A stretch of 64,000 bases of DNA from an uncultured Bacilli bacterium (GCA_934101645.1 CAKORX010000002.1:62001-126000), one strand, 5' to 3'. Counted from the first letter of the stretch, positions 1 to 7,665 are shown. The notes: generated from the sequence alone by a model not told the origin. Made by a program: numbers and translations.

Positions 1-1
1 A

Positions 2-724
2 CTTGAGAAAACTTTAAAAGGCTTTAATCTTGAGGAAAAAATTAGAAATAGTAAAACTGATTTTGGACTTATTACTTATAGATTAAAAGATCTGAAACCC
101 TTAGAACTTTTTAAAGATGATATGAAAAAAGGTTCTATAAATAATTATATAATTTCAAGTTGCTATTTACCTGTATTTAAAATGGAAAAACTCGAAGATG
201 ATAGTTATTATTTCGATGGCGGAATATATGATAATTGTCCTGCAAATATGATGCTAAAAAAAGGTTATGATAAAGTATATAGAGTAGAGCTTAAAGGAAT
301 GGGTTTTAAGAAAAAACTTATTGATAAAAATAAAGTAGTTACAATAGTGCCTACCAGAAAACTTAGTTCAACTTTAACAGTTAATAAAAAAGCCATACAC
401 GAAAATATTCAAATAGGTTATTATGATACACTTAAAGTTTTAAAAGGTTATCCCGGAGAAAGATATATATTTAAAAAGTGTCCATCTTGGTATTACAACT
501 TTGTTTTAAAAAATGTTTCTAGTAAAGATATACTAAAATATAAAACTTTGTTTAATGCAGATACAAACGAAAAACTTGTTATTAAAATTGTAGAGTATGC
601 AATGCAAAAAGAAGATGTAACATATTTTAATGTTTATAGTTTAAATAAAATGATAAAAAAATATAAAAAATCAAATGAAAAATATGGAGTTTATAGAATT
701 ATAAAACTTATGAAAAAATTTTAA
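2..724 (+). CDS. Patatin-like phospholipase family protein, C-terminal part
   Basis: The frame is open from base 2 and runs off the left edge, so only about the last 240 residues are seen. The fragment carries the sequence FDGG, with the Asp at bases 215-217. It is followed by a YDNCPANM stretch, as in the catalytic Asp block (DG[AG]) of patatin-like serine lipases that hydrolyse acyl esters with a Ser-Asp dyad. The Gly-rich oxyanion loop and the nucleophile Ser (GxSxG) would lie upstream of the window, so activity cannot be judged. No signal peptide or membrane segment is visible in this part. It ends 57 bases before the next gene, which has its own promoter. Family call is good; substrate is unknown. 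Confidence 0.75.
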   Translation, partial: LEKTLKGFNLEEKIRNSKTDFGLITYRLKDLKPLELFKDDMKKGSINNYIISSCYLPVFKMEKLEDDSYYFDGGIYDNCPANMMLKKGYDKVYRVELKGMGFKKKLIDKNKVVTIVPTRKLSSTLTVNKKAIHENIQIGYYDTLKVLKGYPGERYIFKKCPSWYYNFVLKNVSSKDILKYKTLFNADTNEKLVIKIVEYAMQKEDVTYFNVYSLNKMIKKYKKSNEKYGVYRIIKLMKKF

Positions 725-728
725 ATAG

Positions 729-757
729 TTGATAAAAAATGATAAATATGATATTAT
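729..757 (+). promoter_or_regulatory. Sigma-A-type promoter for the GreA-like gene
   Basis: TTGATA (729-734), a 17-nt spacer, then TATTAT (752-757). It lies 25 bases upstream of the GreA-like start, with the RBS AGGGTG between. Confidence 0.55.
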
Positions 758-781
758 TTAGATAATTGAAAGGGTGATAGA

Positions 782-1279
782 ATGAAATTAACAATTGAAG
801 AAGTTCAAATGAAAAATAAGCGTGTTGATGAACTAAATGCTCGTCTTGCAAGAATTAATCAAGAAAAACAATTATTTCAAGGTGGAGCTGGAAATGATGA
901 ACCTTATTTTAATTTAATTACAGAACAAGAAGAAATGACTAAAAATGAAATTGATAAAATCAATCGTGAATTAAGTAGTGCTGAGATTGTTGACCCATCA
1001 TTAAATAATGTAGAAACTGTAGGTCTTGGTGACAAAGTTGAACTTATTGTTACTGATGAGTTAGGTGAATCATTTACAATGGTAGTCACTTTGGCTAGTG
1101 AAGTAATGGGATTTAGTCGTGATACCATAAGTTTAAAGTCTCCGATGGGTATGGCAATTAATGGCCAAATGATCGGTACTGAAGTACCTTGTACAATTCC
1201 TTTAGGAGATGTAAAAGTCCAAATTGTAGGTAAAGTTAAAGAGCTTGATACACAAATGGATACACAAATGAAAAGATAA
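782..1279 (+). CDS. GreA/GreB-family transcript cleavage factor-like protein
   Basis: A 165-residue protein. The N-terminal half is charged and helical, as in the Gre coiled coil (about residues 1-75). The C-terminal half has the Gre FKBP-like pattern: VGLGDKVELIV, then SPMGMAINGQMIGTEV, the block that binds RNA polymerase. Gre factors insert the coiled coil into the secondary channel and stimulate cleavage of backtracked RNA. The tip acidic pair normally present could not be placed with certainty, so it could be a Gre paralogue with altered activity. It is monocistronic: own promoter upstream and a terminator hairpin overlapping the last codons. The start is supported by AGGGTG 7 bases upstream. 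Confidence 0.75.
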   Translation: MKLTIEEVQMKNKRVDELNARLARINQEKQLFQGGAGNDEPYFNLITEQEEMTKNEIDKINRELSSAEIVDPSLNNVETVGLGDKVELIVTDELGESFTMVVTLASEVMGFSRDTISLKSPMGMAINGQMIGTEVPCTIPLGDVKVQIVGKVKELDTQMDTQMKR

Positions 1280-1298
1280 TCGATAAGATTATTTTTTT
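1276..1298 (+). terminator. Rho-independent terminator of the GreA-like gene
   Basis: ATAATC (1276-1281), loop GATAA, GATTAT (1287-1292), then a T run. The hairpin overlaps the stop codon. Confidence 0.65.
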
Positions 1299-1299
1299 A

Positions 1300-1328
1300 T
1301 TGTGATTTTTTATTTATTAACTTATAAT
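1300..1328 (+). promoter_or_regulatory. Sigma-A-type promoter for dnaB-dnaI
   Basis: TTGTGA (1300-1305), a 17-nt spacer, TATAAT (1323-1328). The dnaB start is 18 bases downstream of the -10 box. Confidence 0.6.
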
Positions 1329-1345
1329 ACTTGTAGAGGAAATTT

Positions 1346-2611
1346 ATGAATGATTTATTTTTACCCGCAGATAAATATAAAGTTATTAATAAAACTATAT
1401 TAAGTGATAATGATAAAAAAATCTTAATATCTTTTTATATGCCAATAATCGGTTGCACGGCAGTAAGTTTATATTTAACTTTGTGGCAAGATTTAAATAT
1501 TCAAGAAGAATGTAGTGAAGAGTTAATTCATCATCATTTGATTACTCTTCTTAAGGAAAGCAAAGAAAATGTGTTTAAAGCAAGACAAGCTTTAGAGGCT
1601 GTAGGACTTTTGAAAAGTTATTTAAAAGATGGAAATGTAAAAGAATATATTTATGAACTTTATTCTCCTTTATTACCATCAGAGTTTTTTAATCATCCTA
1701 TTTTAAATATTGTATTATATAGTAATATTGGTAGCGAAGAATATGAAAAACTTTTAAATATTCATCAAAAGAAAAGATATGATTATTCAAACTATGTTGA
1801 TGTTACTAAAAAAATGGATGAAGTATATAAATCAGAAAATTTTAATATAAGTTCCGATGGGAAAGAAAGAATTTCAAATTCAATAGGACTTAATAGTAAA
1901 ATTGATTATGAAAAAATAAGTAATACAATTCCTAAAAATATTATGTCTGATAAGGCACTTAATAAAAAAACTAAGGATTTAATTGATAATCTTTCTTTTA
2001 TATATAATTATGACACAGTGAAAATGACTGAACTTATTAGGTCTAGTTTAAATGAATTTGGTATGATTGATAAAAAAGTTTTAAGAATAAATGCTCGAAA
2101 AAGTTATAATTTATCATCAAATAATTTGCCAACTCTTGTATATCGTACGCAACCTGAGTATTTAAAAAAAGCAAGTGGAGATAACTCACTTCATGCTCAA
2201 ATTGTTTCAATGTTTGAAAGTATTAGCCCATATGAATTTTTAAAGTGTAAAAATAAAGGAGCTACTCCCACATCAAAAGATTTAAGACTTGTAGAAAAAC
2301 TCCTTGTGGAACTTGAACTTCCTCCGGCAGTAGTAAATGTCTTACTTGATTATTGCTTAAGAGTAAACAATAATAAACTTACGAATGCCTATGTTGAGGC
2401 GGTTGCTGGTCAGTGGAAAAGGGCAGATTTAAAAACCGCTGAGGAAGCTATGAATTTTGCTGAGAAAGAACAAAAAAGATTAAATAAAAATAAAAAGACA
2501 GTTTCTAAAAAAAGTGATGAACCAGCATGGTTTCATGCTCACATAGAAAGTAATGATGCTTCAAAAGAAGAACAAGATGAATTAAATGATTTATTAAAGG
2601 AGTTTAAATAA
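1346..2611 (+). CDS. dnaB: Replication initiation/membrane attachment protein DnaB (helicase co-loader)
   Basis: A 421-residue homologue of Bacillus DnaB, the co-loader that works with DnaD and DnaI to load the replicative helicase at oriC and at restart sites. The N-terminal domain opens with the family pattern FLPADKYKVINKT and LISFYMPIIGCTAVSLYLTLW. The C-terminal half contains a DnaD-like (DDBH2) segment ending VNNNKLTNAYVEAVAGQWKRADLKTAEEAM, then a Lys-rich tail. The length is a little under the B. subtilis protein (about 470). It is directly coupled to dnaI by a TAATG overlap at 2609-2613, the conserved dnaB-dnaI order of Bacilli. This is not the replicative helicase that E. coli calls DnaB. 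Confidence 0.88.
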   Translation: MNDLFLPADKYKVINKTILSDNDKKILISFYMPIIGCTAVSLYLTLWQDLNIQEECSEELIHHHLITLLKESKENVFKARQALEAVGLLKSYLKDGNVKEYIYELYSPLLPSEFFNHPILNIVLYSNIGSEEYEKLLNIHQKKRYDYSNYVDVTKKMDEVYKSENFNISSDGKERISNSIGLNSKIDYEKISNTIPKNIMSDKALNKKTKDLIDNLSFIYNYDTVKMTELIRSSLNEFGMIDKKVLRINARKSYNLSSNNLPTLVYRTQPEYLKKASGDNSLHAQIVSMFESISPYEFLKCKNKGATPTSKDLRLVEKLLVELELPPAVVNVLLDYCLRVNNNKLTNAYVEAVAGQWKRADLKTAEEAMNFAEKEQKRLNKNKKTVSKKSDEPAWFHAHIESNDASKEEQDELNDLLKEFK

Positions 2612-3489
2612 TGGAGAAAATAGGAAGCAATTATAATGAAAATATTTTAAAAGAGAATTATTTGAAAATTAAGTTAGATCCAAATTTTTCTGCTTTAGTT
2701 AAAAAATTTAAAGTACCCGAAAAGGAAATTATTAATAATTTATCATCTTTTGAAGAAACTTTGGAGGAACTTAATCATTGCAAAAATTGTAAATGTCTTA
2801 ATGAATGTAAAAATAAAATTAAGGGTTATGTTTATTATCCAGAAAATAAAGAAAGTAAAATTTATTTTGGTTATGCAAAGTGTAAAAAGTTAAAGGAGCA
2901 AGAAGAAAAGATTAGTAAGCAAAATGAAAATAATGAACTTTTAAATGCTCGAATGAAAGATATAGATGTTAGTGACAAAAATAGAGTAGAACTAATTAAA
3001 TTTTTAAAAAAGTTTTATGATGAGTATGAACCTGAAAAAGGGTTAAAAGGATTATATTTACACGGAAGCTTTGGCAGTGGTAAAACTTTTTTAGTTGCAG
3101 CTTTATTAAATGAACTTAAAATTAAAAAAGGTGTTAGTTATGAAATTGTTTATTATCCTGAACTATTAAGAATTTTAAAAGATGATTTGAGTTTAGTAGA
3201 TAGTAAAGTAAGAAAGTATAGCTTAGTAGATATACTTGTTTTAGATGATATTGGTGCCGAAAATGTTACAACTTGGGGTAGAGATGAAATACTTGGAACT
3301 ATTTTACAAGCTCGAATGAATAAACATATGACAACGTTTTTTACAAGTAATTTAAATATTACTGAGCTAGAAAAACATTTATCTTTAACGAAAGATAATA
3401 TTGATTTTGTTAAAGCAAGAAGAATTATAGAAAGAATTAAACAACTTACAATTGACATGGAACTTATAAGTAAGAATAGGAGAAATTAA
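2611..3489 (+). CDS. dnaI: Primosomal protein DnaI (helicase-loading AAA+ ATPase)
   Basis: A 292-residue helicase loader. The N-terminal domain has a Cys cluster at about residues 56-92 (CKNCKCLNEC and a later C) that fits the zinc-binding helicase-interaction domain of DnaI. The AAA+ domain follows, with Walker A GSFGSGKT at about residue 151, Walker B as VLDDIGAE, and a late RRIIERI segment. DnaI loads the hexameric helicase onto DNA with DnaB/DnaD. The start codon overlaps the dnaB stop by one base. The next gene overlaps this stop by one base too, so the three genes form one translationally coupled operon. Confidence 0.9.
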   Translation: MEKIGSNYNENILKENYLKIKLDPNFSALVKKFKVPEKEIINNLSSFEETLEELNHCKNCKCLNECKNKIKGYVYYPENKESKIYFGYAKCKKLKEQEEKISKQNENNELLNARMKDIDVSDKNRVELIKFLKKFYDEYEPEKGLKGLYLHGSFGSGKTFLVAALLNELKIKKGVSYEIVYYPELLRILKDDLSLVDSKVRKYSLVDILVLDDIGAENVTTWGRDEILGTILQARMNKHMTTFFTSNLNITELEKHLSLTKDNIDFVKARRIIERIKQLTIDMELISKNRRN

Positions 3490-3884
3490 TGAAATTATAT
3501 TTTTGTGGTTCAATGACTGGCAGTAGAGAAAAACAAGAAAATTATGAACGAATTATTAATTATTTAAAAAATTATGGAACAATTTTAAATGAGTTTGTGG
3601 CTGATAAGATAGTTAAAGATTATGAACCGGAAGTTGTATTTAATAGAGACTATAATAATATGAATAATGCAGATGTTTGCATTGCAGATATTTCTATTCC
3701 ATCGACTGGTGTTGGCTTTGAACTTGGAGTTTTTCATATGCTTAAAACTAAAACTTTAGTAGTATATGATGAAAATATGCCACTACCTTCATCTCTTCCA
3801 AGGGGATGTAATAACTTTACTATTAAGTCTTATAAAGATATTAATGAAGAAATTGAAATAATAAAAAACTTTCTTGAAAAATAA
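3489..3884 (+). CDS. Nucleoside 2-deoxyribosyltransferase-like (DNPH1/Rcl-type) protein
   Basis: A 131-residue protein with the fold signature of the nucleoside 2-deoxyribosyltransferase superfamily. It starts YFCGSMTG, followed by the conserved NNADVCIADISIPSTGVGFELG block, in which the Asp and Glu match the catalytic and substrate-binding positions of deoxyribosyltransferases and of the 5'-monophosphate N-glycosidase DNPH1. It may cleave the glycosidic bond of deoxynucleotides (pool cleaning) or exchange bases; the sequence does not decide which. Translationally coupled to dnaI through TAATG, which hints at a nucleotide-pool role beside replication restart. The promoter of the next transcription unit lies inside its last codons. 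Confidence 0.7.
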   Translation: MKLYFCGSMTGSREKQENYERIINYLKNYGTILNEFVADKIVKDYEPEVVFNRDYNNMNNADVCIADISIPSTGVGFELGVFHMLKTKTLVVYDENMPLPSSLPRGCNNFTIKSYKDINEEIEIIKNFLEK

Positions 3885-3902
3885 ATCTTAATATGTTATA
3901 TT
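3874..3902 (+). promoter_or_regulatory. Sigma-A-type promoter for the attenuator leader
   Basis: TTGAAA (3874-3879), a 17-nt spacer, TATATT (3897-3902). It is located at the 3' end of the preceding gene, and transcription should start near 3909. Confidence 0.6.
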
Positions 3903-3908
3903 TTATTT

Positions 3909-4072
3909 GTAGTAATTCAATTAGTCCATTCGCGTTTTACTACCAGATAAACTGAATAGTTTAAAGGAATAATGAGAAGTCTTAAGAATCTCCTCATGAA
4001 TGGCAAATAATCATACACAATTATTTGTGATTGGTTTTTGTCGTATGTTCATGAAAGGAGGTTCTTTTTTTA
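3909..4072 (+). ncRNA. Structured 5' leader with leader peptide and attenuator terminator
   Basis: A roughly 160-nt leader precedes the methyltransferase gene. Hairpin 1 pairs GTAGTAA (3909-3915) with TTACTAC (3937-3943). A small hairpin, AAACT GAAT AGTTT, spans 3949-3962. A 12-codon reading frame at 3972-4010 (MRSLKNLLMNGK) follows AAAGGA. The segment CTCCTCAT (3990-3997) can pair with ATGAGAAG (3972-3979) at 7 of 8 positions. Alternatively it can pair, as part of 3986-4000, with 4048-4064, which is followed by a T run, making a strong terminator. The two pairings exclude each other. This is seen directly; control by ribosome stalling is inferred from known antibiotic-resistance leaders. Confidence 0.6.
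3972..4010 (+). CDS. Putative 12-residue leader peptide
   Basis: ATG at 3972 to TAA at 4008-4010 encodes MRSLKNLLMNGK. AAAGGA lies only 3 bases upstream, which is short for a ribosome binding site. The frame overlaps both alternative hairpins of the attenuator, so its translation would decide which one forms. It is too short to support by codon statistics. Confidence 0.4.
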   Translation: MRSLKNLLMNGK

Positions 4073-4115
4073 TTTTTTACAATCACGATGAATTTAAATG
4101 AAAAGGATGGTAGTT

Positions 4116-4868
4116 ATGAAAATTTTAGAAAAAGATTTTTATGAAAAAACAAAGAATTGGGATTTTAGCAAATTTGAAATTGAAAGTGAAAAATTAACAA
4201 ACTGGGACCTTTACGAAAATATAAAAAAAGTATGTAATAAAAATTCAAAAATACTAGATCTTGGTACTGGCGGTGGAGAAAAATTACTTAAAAATTATCC
4301 AGATGTAAAAGAAATACTTGGAACTGATTATTCAAAACAAATGATTAAAACCGCAAAGAAAAATCTTATATTAAGTAAAAGAAAAAATATATCTTTTAAA
4401 ATAATGGATAATTTAAAAATGAATGTACCTAAAAATTATTATGACGTAATTGTTGCAAGAAATACTGTTACAGCTCCTAAACAAATATATGATTCATTAA
4501 AAAATGGTGGTTATCTTTTTATTAGAGGTGTTGATAAATATGATTGCTATGAATTGAAATTAATATTTGACAAAAAAAATGAGCCCCCAAAAAAGCCTAT
4601 AAGTATAATCGATTATGAAAATGTATTAAGTGCAGGTTTTAAAGACGTAGAACTTGTGCCAATCCATGAAAGAGAATACTTTAAAAATAAAAAAATTTTT
4701 AAAAATTTTCTATTAAAAGTTCCAATAATAAATGATTTTGATGATGAAAAAATAATTCAATCAAATGAAATTGATGATGAAAAACTTGATAAATATATCG
4801 CTAGAAACACTTATAATGGGAAAATTAGGCTTATAAGAAGATACTATGGCATAGTTGCCAGAAAATAG
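4116..4868 (+). CDS. Class I SAM-dependent methyltransferase, attenuator-controlled
   Basis: A 250-residue protein with a Rossmann methyltransferase core. Motif I is ILDLGTGGGEKLL at about residues 45-57, the acidic residue after strand 2 is in ILGTDYSKQM, and motif IV is YYDVIVARNTVTAP. The start at 4116 is chosen over an in-frame ATG at 4098 because AAAGGATGG lies just upstream of 4116. The substrate cannot be read from the sequence, and the C-terminal 100 residues match nothing I recognise. A leader peptide with a terminator/antiterminator in front is typical of drug-inducible resistance genes, including rRNA methyltransferases, so an antibiotic-related role is possible. The recA SOS box begins at the base after its stop codon. 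Confidence 0.7.
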   Translation: MKILEKDFYEKTKNWDFSKFEIESEKLTNWDLYENIKKVCNKNSKILDLGTGGGEKLLKNYPDVKEILGTDYSKQMIKTAKKNLILSKRKNISFKIMDNLKMNVPKNYYDVIVARNTVTAPKQIYDSLKNGGYLFIRGVDKYDCYELKLIFDKKNEPPKKPISIIDYENVLSAGFKDVELVPIHEREYFKNKKIFKNFLLKVPIINDFDDEKIIQSNEIDDEKLDKYIARNTYNGKIRLIRRYYGIVARK

Positions 4869-4882
4869 CAAACAAATGTTCT
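4869..4882 (+). promoter_or_regulatory. LexA/DinR (SOS) box upstream of recA
   Basis: CAAACAAATGTTCT matches the Gram-positive SOS box CGAACRNRYGTTYC at 12 of 14 positions. It abuts the -35 hexamer of the recA promoter, where a repressor would block polymerase. Confidence 0.65.
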
Positions 4883-4910
4883 TGACAAATTAAACCATGT
4901 ATAATATAAT
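4882..4910 (+). promoter_or_regulatory. recA sigma-A-type promoter
   Basis: Consensus TTGACA (4882-4887), a 17-nt spacer, consensus TATAAT (4905-4910). The first T is shared with the SOS box. The untranslated leader is about 78 nt. Confidence 0.8.
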
Positions 4911-4927
4911 TAAATTATCTTAGACGT

Positions 4928-4964
4928 ATTGTATCTTTACTTTTAATTATAAGTAAGATACAAT
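4928..4964 (+). other. Strong inverted repeat in the recA 5' untranslated region
   Basis: ATTGTATCTT(T)ACTT and AAGTAAGATACAAT are complementary over 14 pairs with one bulge, around a short AT loop. No T run follows, so it is not an ordinary terminator. It lies between promoter and RBS, where it could stabilise the mRNA or bind a regulator. Confidence 0.6.
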
Positions 4965-4995
4965 GAGAATGTCAGAGTTTTAGTAAGGAGAACAT

Positions 4996-6033
4996 ATGAA
5001 AATAACAAAAGATGAAAAGGATAAAGATAAGGTACTAGAACAAGTTCTTGCTGATATAGAAAAACAATTTGGAAAAGGTGCAATTATGCGTCTTGGCAAT
5101 GAAGAACATATTGAAATTGATACGACTTCTTCGGGATCACTTTCTCTTGATATAGCATTAGGTGTTGGTGGTTTTCCGGTAGGAAGAATTATCGAAATAT
5201 TTGGACCTGAAAGTAGTGGTAAAACAACAATTGCATTGCAAGCCATAGCTGAGGTTCAAAAAAAAGGTGGAAGAGCAGCATTTATAGATGCAGAACATGC
5301 TCTTGATCCTGTTTATGCAAAAAATTTAGGAGTTAATATTAATAATTTATTATTAAGTCAACCTGATACTGGCGAGCAAGCCTTAGAGATTTGTGATGCT
5401 TTAGTTAAAAGCGAGGCTGTAGATTTGATTGTAATTGATTCAGTTGCTGCGCTTGTACCTCAGGCAGAAATTGATGGGGAAATGGGAGATTCTCATGTTG
5501 GACTTCAGGCAAGGCTTATGAGTCAAGCACTAAGAAAGTTATCTGGAAACATGAATAAAAGCAAAACAACATGTATTTTTATCAATCAATTAAGAGAAAA
5601 AGTTGGTATCATGTTTGGCAACCCAGAAACAACTCCAGGCGGAAGAGCATTAAAATTTTACGCAAGCGTTCGACTTGATATCCGAAAAGGAGAACAAATT
5701 AAAAGTGGAGATACTGTAATTGGTAATAAGGTAAATATTAAAGTTGTAAAAAATAAAGTTTCTCCACCATTTAGAACTGCATGTGTTGATATAATGTATG
5801 GAGAAGGAATATCTAGAGAGGGCGAAATTATTGATTTAGCAAGTGATATTGATATAATTGATAAAAGCGGTGCTTGGTATTCATATAATGGCGAAAAAAT
5901 TGGCCAAGGAAAAGAAAATGTTAAAACATATTTAAAAAACAATCCTGCTTTAAAAGATGAATTAGAAAATAAAATACGTACTCATTATGGATTTAAGTCA
6001 TCTATTTTAAAAGAGGAAAAGAAAAATAGTTGA
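4996..6033 (+). CDS. recA: Recombinase RecA
   Basis: A 345-residue full-length RecA, the ATP-dependent strand-exchange protein and LexA co-protease. It has Walker A GPESSGKTT at about residues 70-78, the Walker B region LIVIDSVAAL, the QxxLRxxSG-type SQALRKLSGNMNKSKT segment, and INQLREKVG with GNPETTPGGRALKFYASVRLD (loop L2). The start is set by AAGGAG 6-11 bases upstream. A consensus promoter with an adjoining SOS box implies damage-inducible expression. The stop codon lies inside the terminator hairpin. Confidence 0.97.
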   Translation: MKITKDEKDKDKVLEQVLADIEKQFGKGAIMRLGNEEHIEIDTTSSGSLSLDIALGVGGFPVGRIIEIFGPESSGKTTIALQAIAEVQKKGGRAAFIDAEHALDPVYAKNLGVNINNLLLSQPDTGEQALEICDALVKSEAVDLIVIDSVAALVPQAEIDGEMGDSHVGLQARLMSQALRKLSGNMNKSKTTCIFINQLREKVGIMFGNPETTPGGRALKFYASVRLDIRKGEQIKSGDTVIGNKVNIKVVKNKVSPPFRTACVDIMYGEGISREGEIIDLASDIDIIDKSGAWYSYNGEKIGQGKENVKTYLKNNPALKDELENKIRTHYGFKSSILKEEKKNS

Positions 6034-6056
6034 ATTTGACTATTTTTTCTTTTTTT
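6022..6056 (+). terminator. recA terminator
   Basis: AAAAATAGT (6022-6030) pairs with ACTATTTTT (6039-6047), followed by a T-rich run. The stem includes the last recA codons. Confidence 0.7.
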
Positions 6057-6064
6057 GTTATAAT
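6036..6064 (+). promoter_or_regulatory. Promoter for the metallophosphoesterase gene
   Basis: TTGACT (6036-6041), a 17-nt spacer, TATAAT (6059-6064). It overlaps the recA terminator, a compact arrangement. Confidence 0.65.
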
Positions 6065-6090
6065 ACTGGGCAAATCAGGGGGTACTAGTA

Positions 6091-6951
6091 ATGGAAAATA
6101 TTTATACAGGAAGGCAAATTGCACTTTTTACTGATGTGCATGGAATGTATGAACCTTTAGAAAGTATTATGGACGATATAAAAAGAAGAGGTATAACAGA
6201 AATATATTCTTTAGGTGACAGTATTATAGACGGACCAAGCCCAGTAGAAGTACTAAAACTTATGCAGGAAAATAATGTTTCTCAAGTTCTTGGAAACTCA
6301 GAATGTTATGTAATGCTTGGAACTAAGCCCTTTAATTATATAAGTGAATCAAGAAATGAACTTATATATTGGACACTTTCAAAAATTTCTGATTATTTAG
6401 ATTATTTAAATAATAGTAAAGCATCAATTGATTTAGATATTGGAGAGAAAAAAGTTGCTTTATGCCATTTTATTAATGATGTTAGATGGGATTATTCATT
6501 AAGAAGTACATGGACTTATCAAAGAAATTATGGATTTGGTAAGGGTGCACAACAATTTTTATATACAAATAGTCCCGAATATCAAAATGATTTAGATTAT
6601 TATTTACAACATGTTGGTATTTTAGAAGGCAAAGGTTGTAAAGCTTCTTATGATGAACCATTATTTCATGGTAAAAGAGTTACTGAATATGATGATGTTT
6701 TTCAAGGACATGTACATTTTGAAATGGAAGATGAATTAGAAAATACAAAAATACATACAATAAGGGCTGCCGGTATGGGATGGCAAGAAAGTGATAAAGA
6801 TTTAGCAGGTTATATTATTTTAAAAGAAAAAATAAAGGGTGGCTTTGATACTGAAAAAGTTTATGTACCTTTTGACAAGGAAAAGTTAATGAGCACTATT
6901 TATTATTCAGATATGCCAGAAAAATCTAGAACTTTAAGATTTTTAAGGTAA
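6091..6951 (+). CDS. Calcineurin-like metallophosphoesterase
   Basis: A 286-residue cytoplasmic protein with the ordered metal-ligand motifs of the calcineurin-like superfamily: DxH as FTDVHG near residue 14, GDxxxxG as SLGDSIIDG, GNxE-like LGNSECYV, a His in CHF, and GHxH as QGHVHFE near residue 210. This set coordinates two divalent metals for phosphoester hydrolysis. The fold suggests a YfcE/diadenosine-polyphosphatase-like enzyme, but the substrate is not determinable. The canonical GNHE His is replaced here by Ser (GNSE), which may alter activity, since that His helps protonate the leaving group. It has its own promoter and is transcribed alone, upstream of the infC leader. Confidence 0.82.
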   Translation: MENIYTGRQIALFTDVHGMYEPLESIMDDIKRRGITEIYSLGDSIIDGPSPVEVLKLMQENNVSQVLGNSECYVMLGTKPFNYISESRNELIYWTLSKISDYLDYLNNSKASIDLDIGEKKVALCHFINDVRWDYSLRSTWTYQRNYGFGKGAQQFLYTNSPEYQNDLDYYLQHVGILEGKGCKASYDEPLFHGKRVTEYDDVFQGHVHFEMEDELENTKIHTIRAAGMGWQESDKDLAGYIILKEKIKGGFDTEKVYVPFDKEKLMSTIYYSDMPEKSRTLRFLR

Positions 6952-6959
6952 TAATATAC

Positions 6960-6988
6960 TTGACAAAACATATATTTAAGTGTAAACT
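6960..6988 (+). promoter_or_regulatory. Promoter of the infC-rpmI-rplT operon
   Basis: TTGACA (6960-6965), a 17-nt spacer, TAAACT (6983-6988). It drives the attenuator leader and three-gene operon that follow. Confidence 0.6.
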
Positions 6989-6995
6989 ATTTGTA

Positions 6996-7102
6996 GTTAA
7001 CGAAGGAAAGAGATAAATATCCACCTGATCAAGAATATTGATAGGTAAAAGGCCTAATGATTATATTAGCTTTTTAAGGTGGATAATTATATCCACCTTT
7101 TT
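6996..7102 (+). ncRNA. L20-type ribosomal protein leader (attenuator)
   Basis: GGTGGATA (7078-7085) can pair with TATCCACC at 7018-7025 (antiterminator) or with a second TATCCACC at 7090-7097, which is followed by TTTTT (terminator). The same eight bases thus have two identical partners, so the structures exclude each other. By position in front of infC-rpmI-rplT this corresponds to the Firmicute L20 leader, in which excess L20 favours termination. The architecture is seen; the L20 ligand is from family knowledge. Confidence 0.75.
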
Positions 7103-7128
7103 AATTATATTAAGGGAGGCGAAGCTAT

Positions 7129-7650
7129 ATAGCAAAGATTGAAGAGTTACCAATTAATAATCAGATTAAAGCTGAAGAAGTAATGGTAATAGGTCCAAAT
7201 GGGGAAAAGATGGGCATTAAAAAACTAAGTGATGCACTTACACTTGCAAATTATGCAGGGCTAGATTTAGTTTTAATGAACCAAGGTAATGGTGTTGCTG
7301 TTACTAAGATAATGGATTATAATAAATTCCGTTATGAAAAACAAAAGAAATTAAAAGATGCACAAAAGAAACAAAGAGAAACAAGCAAAGAAATTAAAGA
7401 ATATCGTTTATCTGTTACAATTGATGTTGGTGATTTTGAAACACGTCGAAGAAATGCAGAGAGTTATTTAAAAAAAGGTCATAAAATTAAAGCATTTATT
7501 CGTTTTAAAGGAAGACAAATGGCTCATCCAGAACTTGGATACGATGTACTAAATAGATTTGCAGAGGCTCTTTCAGAAGTTGCTGATGTTGAACAAAAAC
7601 CTCAATTGGATGGTCGTCAAGCTTATATGATGCTCGCTCCAAAAAAATAG
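7129..7650 (+). CDS. infC: Translation initiation factor IF-3 (AUA start codon)
   Basis: A 173-residue IF-3, which prevents premature 30S-50S joining and checks start codons. The N-domain begins KIEELPINNQIKAEEVMVIG and the C-domain has YRLSVTIDVGDFETRRRNAESYL and FRGRQMAHPELG-like text (RFKGRQMAHPELG). The first ATG (7183) lies inside the conserved N-domain, and an in-frame TAA at 7111-7113 limits the start to between. GGGAGG (7114-7119) places initiation at ATA 7129, nine bases downstream. An ATT at 7138 is the only other close candidate and is too far from the RBS. Rare starts on infC are a known device: IF-3 rejects its own start codon and so limits its synthesis. Confidence 0.9.
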   Translation: MAKIEELPINNQIKAEEVMVIGPNGEKMGIKKLSDALTLANYAGLDLVLMNQGNGVAVTKIMDYNKFRYEKQKKLKDAQKKQRETSKEIKEYRLSVTIDVGDFETRRRNAESYLKKGHKIKAFIRFKGRQMAHPELGYDVLNRFAEALSEVADVEQKPQLDGRQAYMMLAPKK

Positions 7651-7665
7651 AAAGGAAGTTTATTT

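Noticed and set aside
3909..4072. 6S RNA or a known riboswitch before the methyltransferase gene
   Set aside because: Length and terminator would allow a small RNA, but the central open bulge of 6S RNA and known aptamer cores are not seen, while a reading frame and alternative pairing are.
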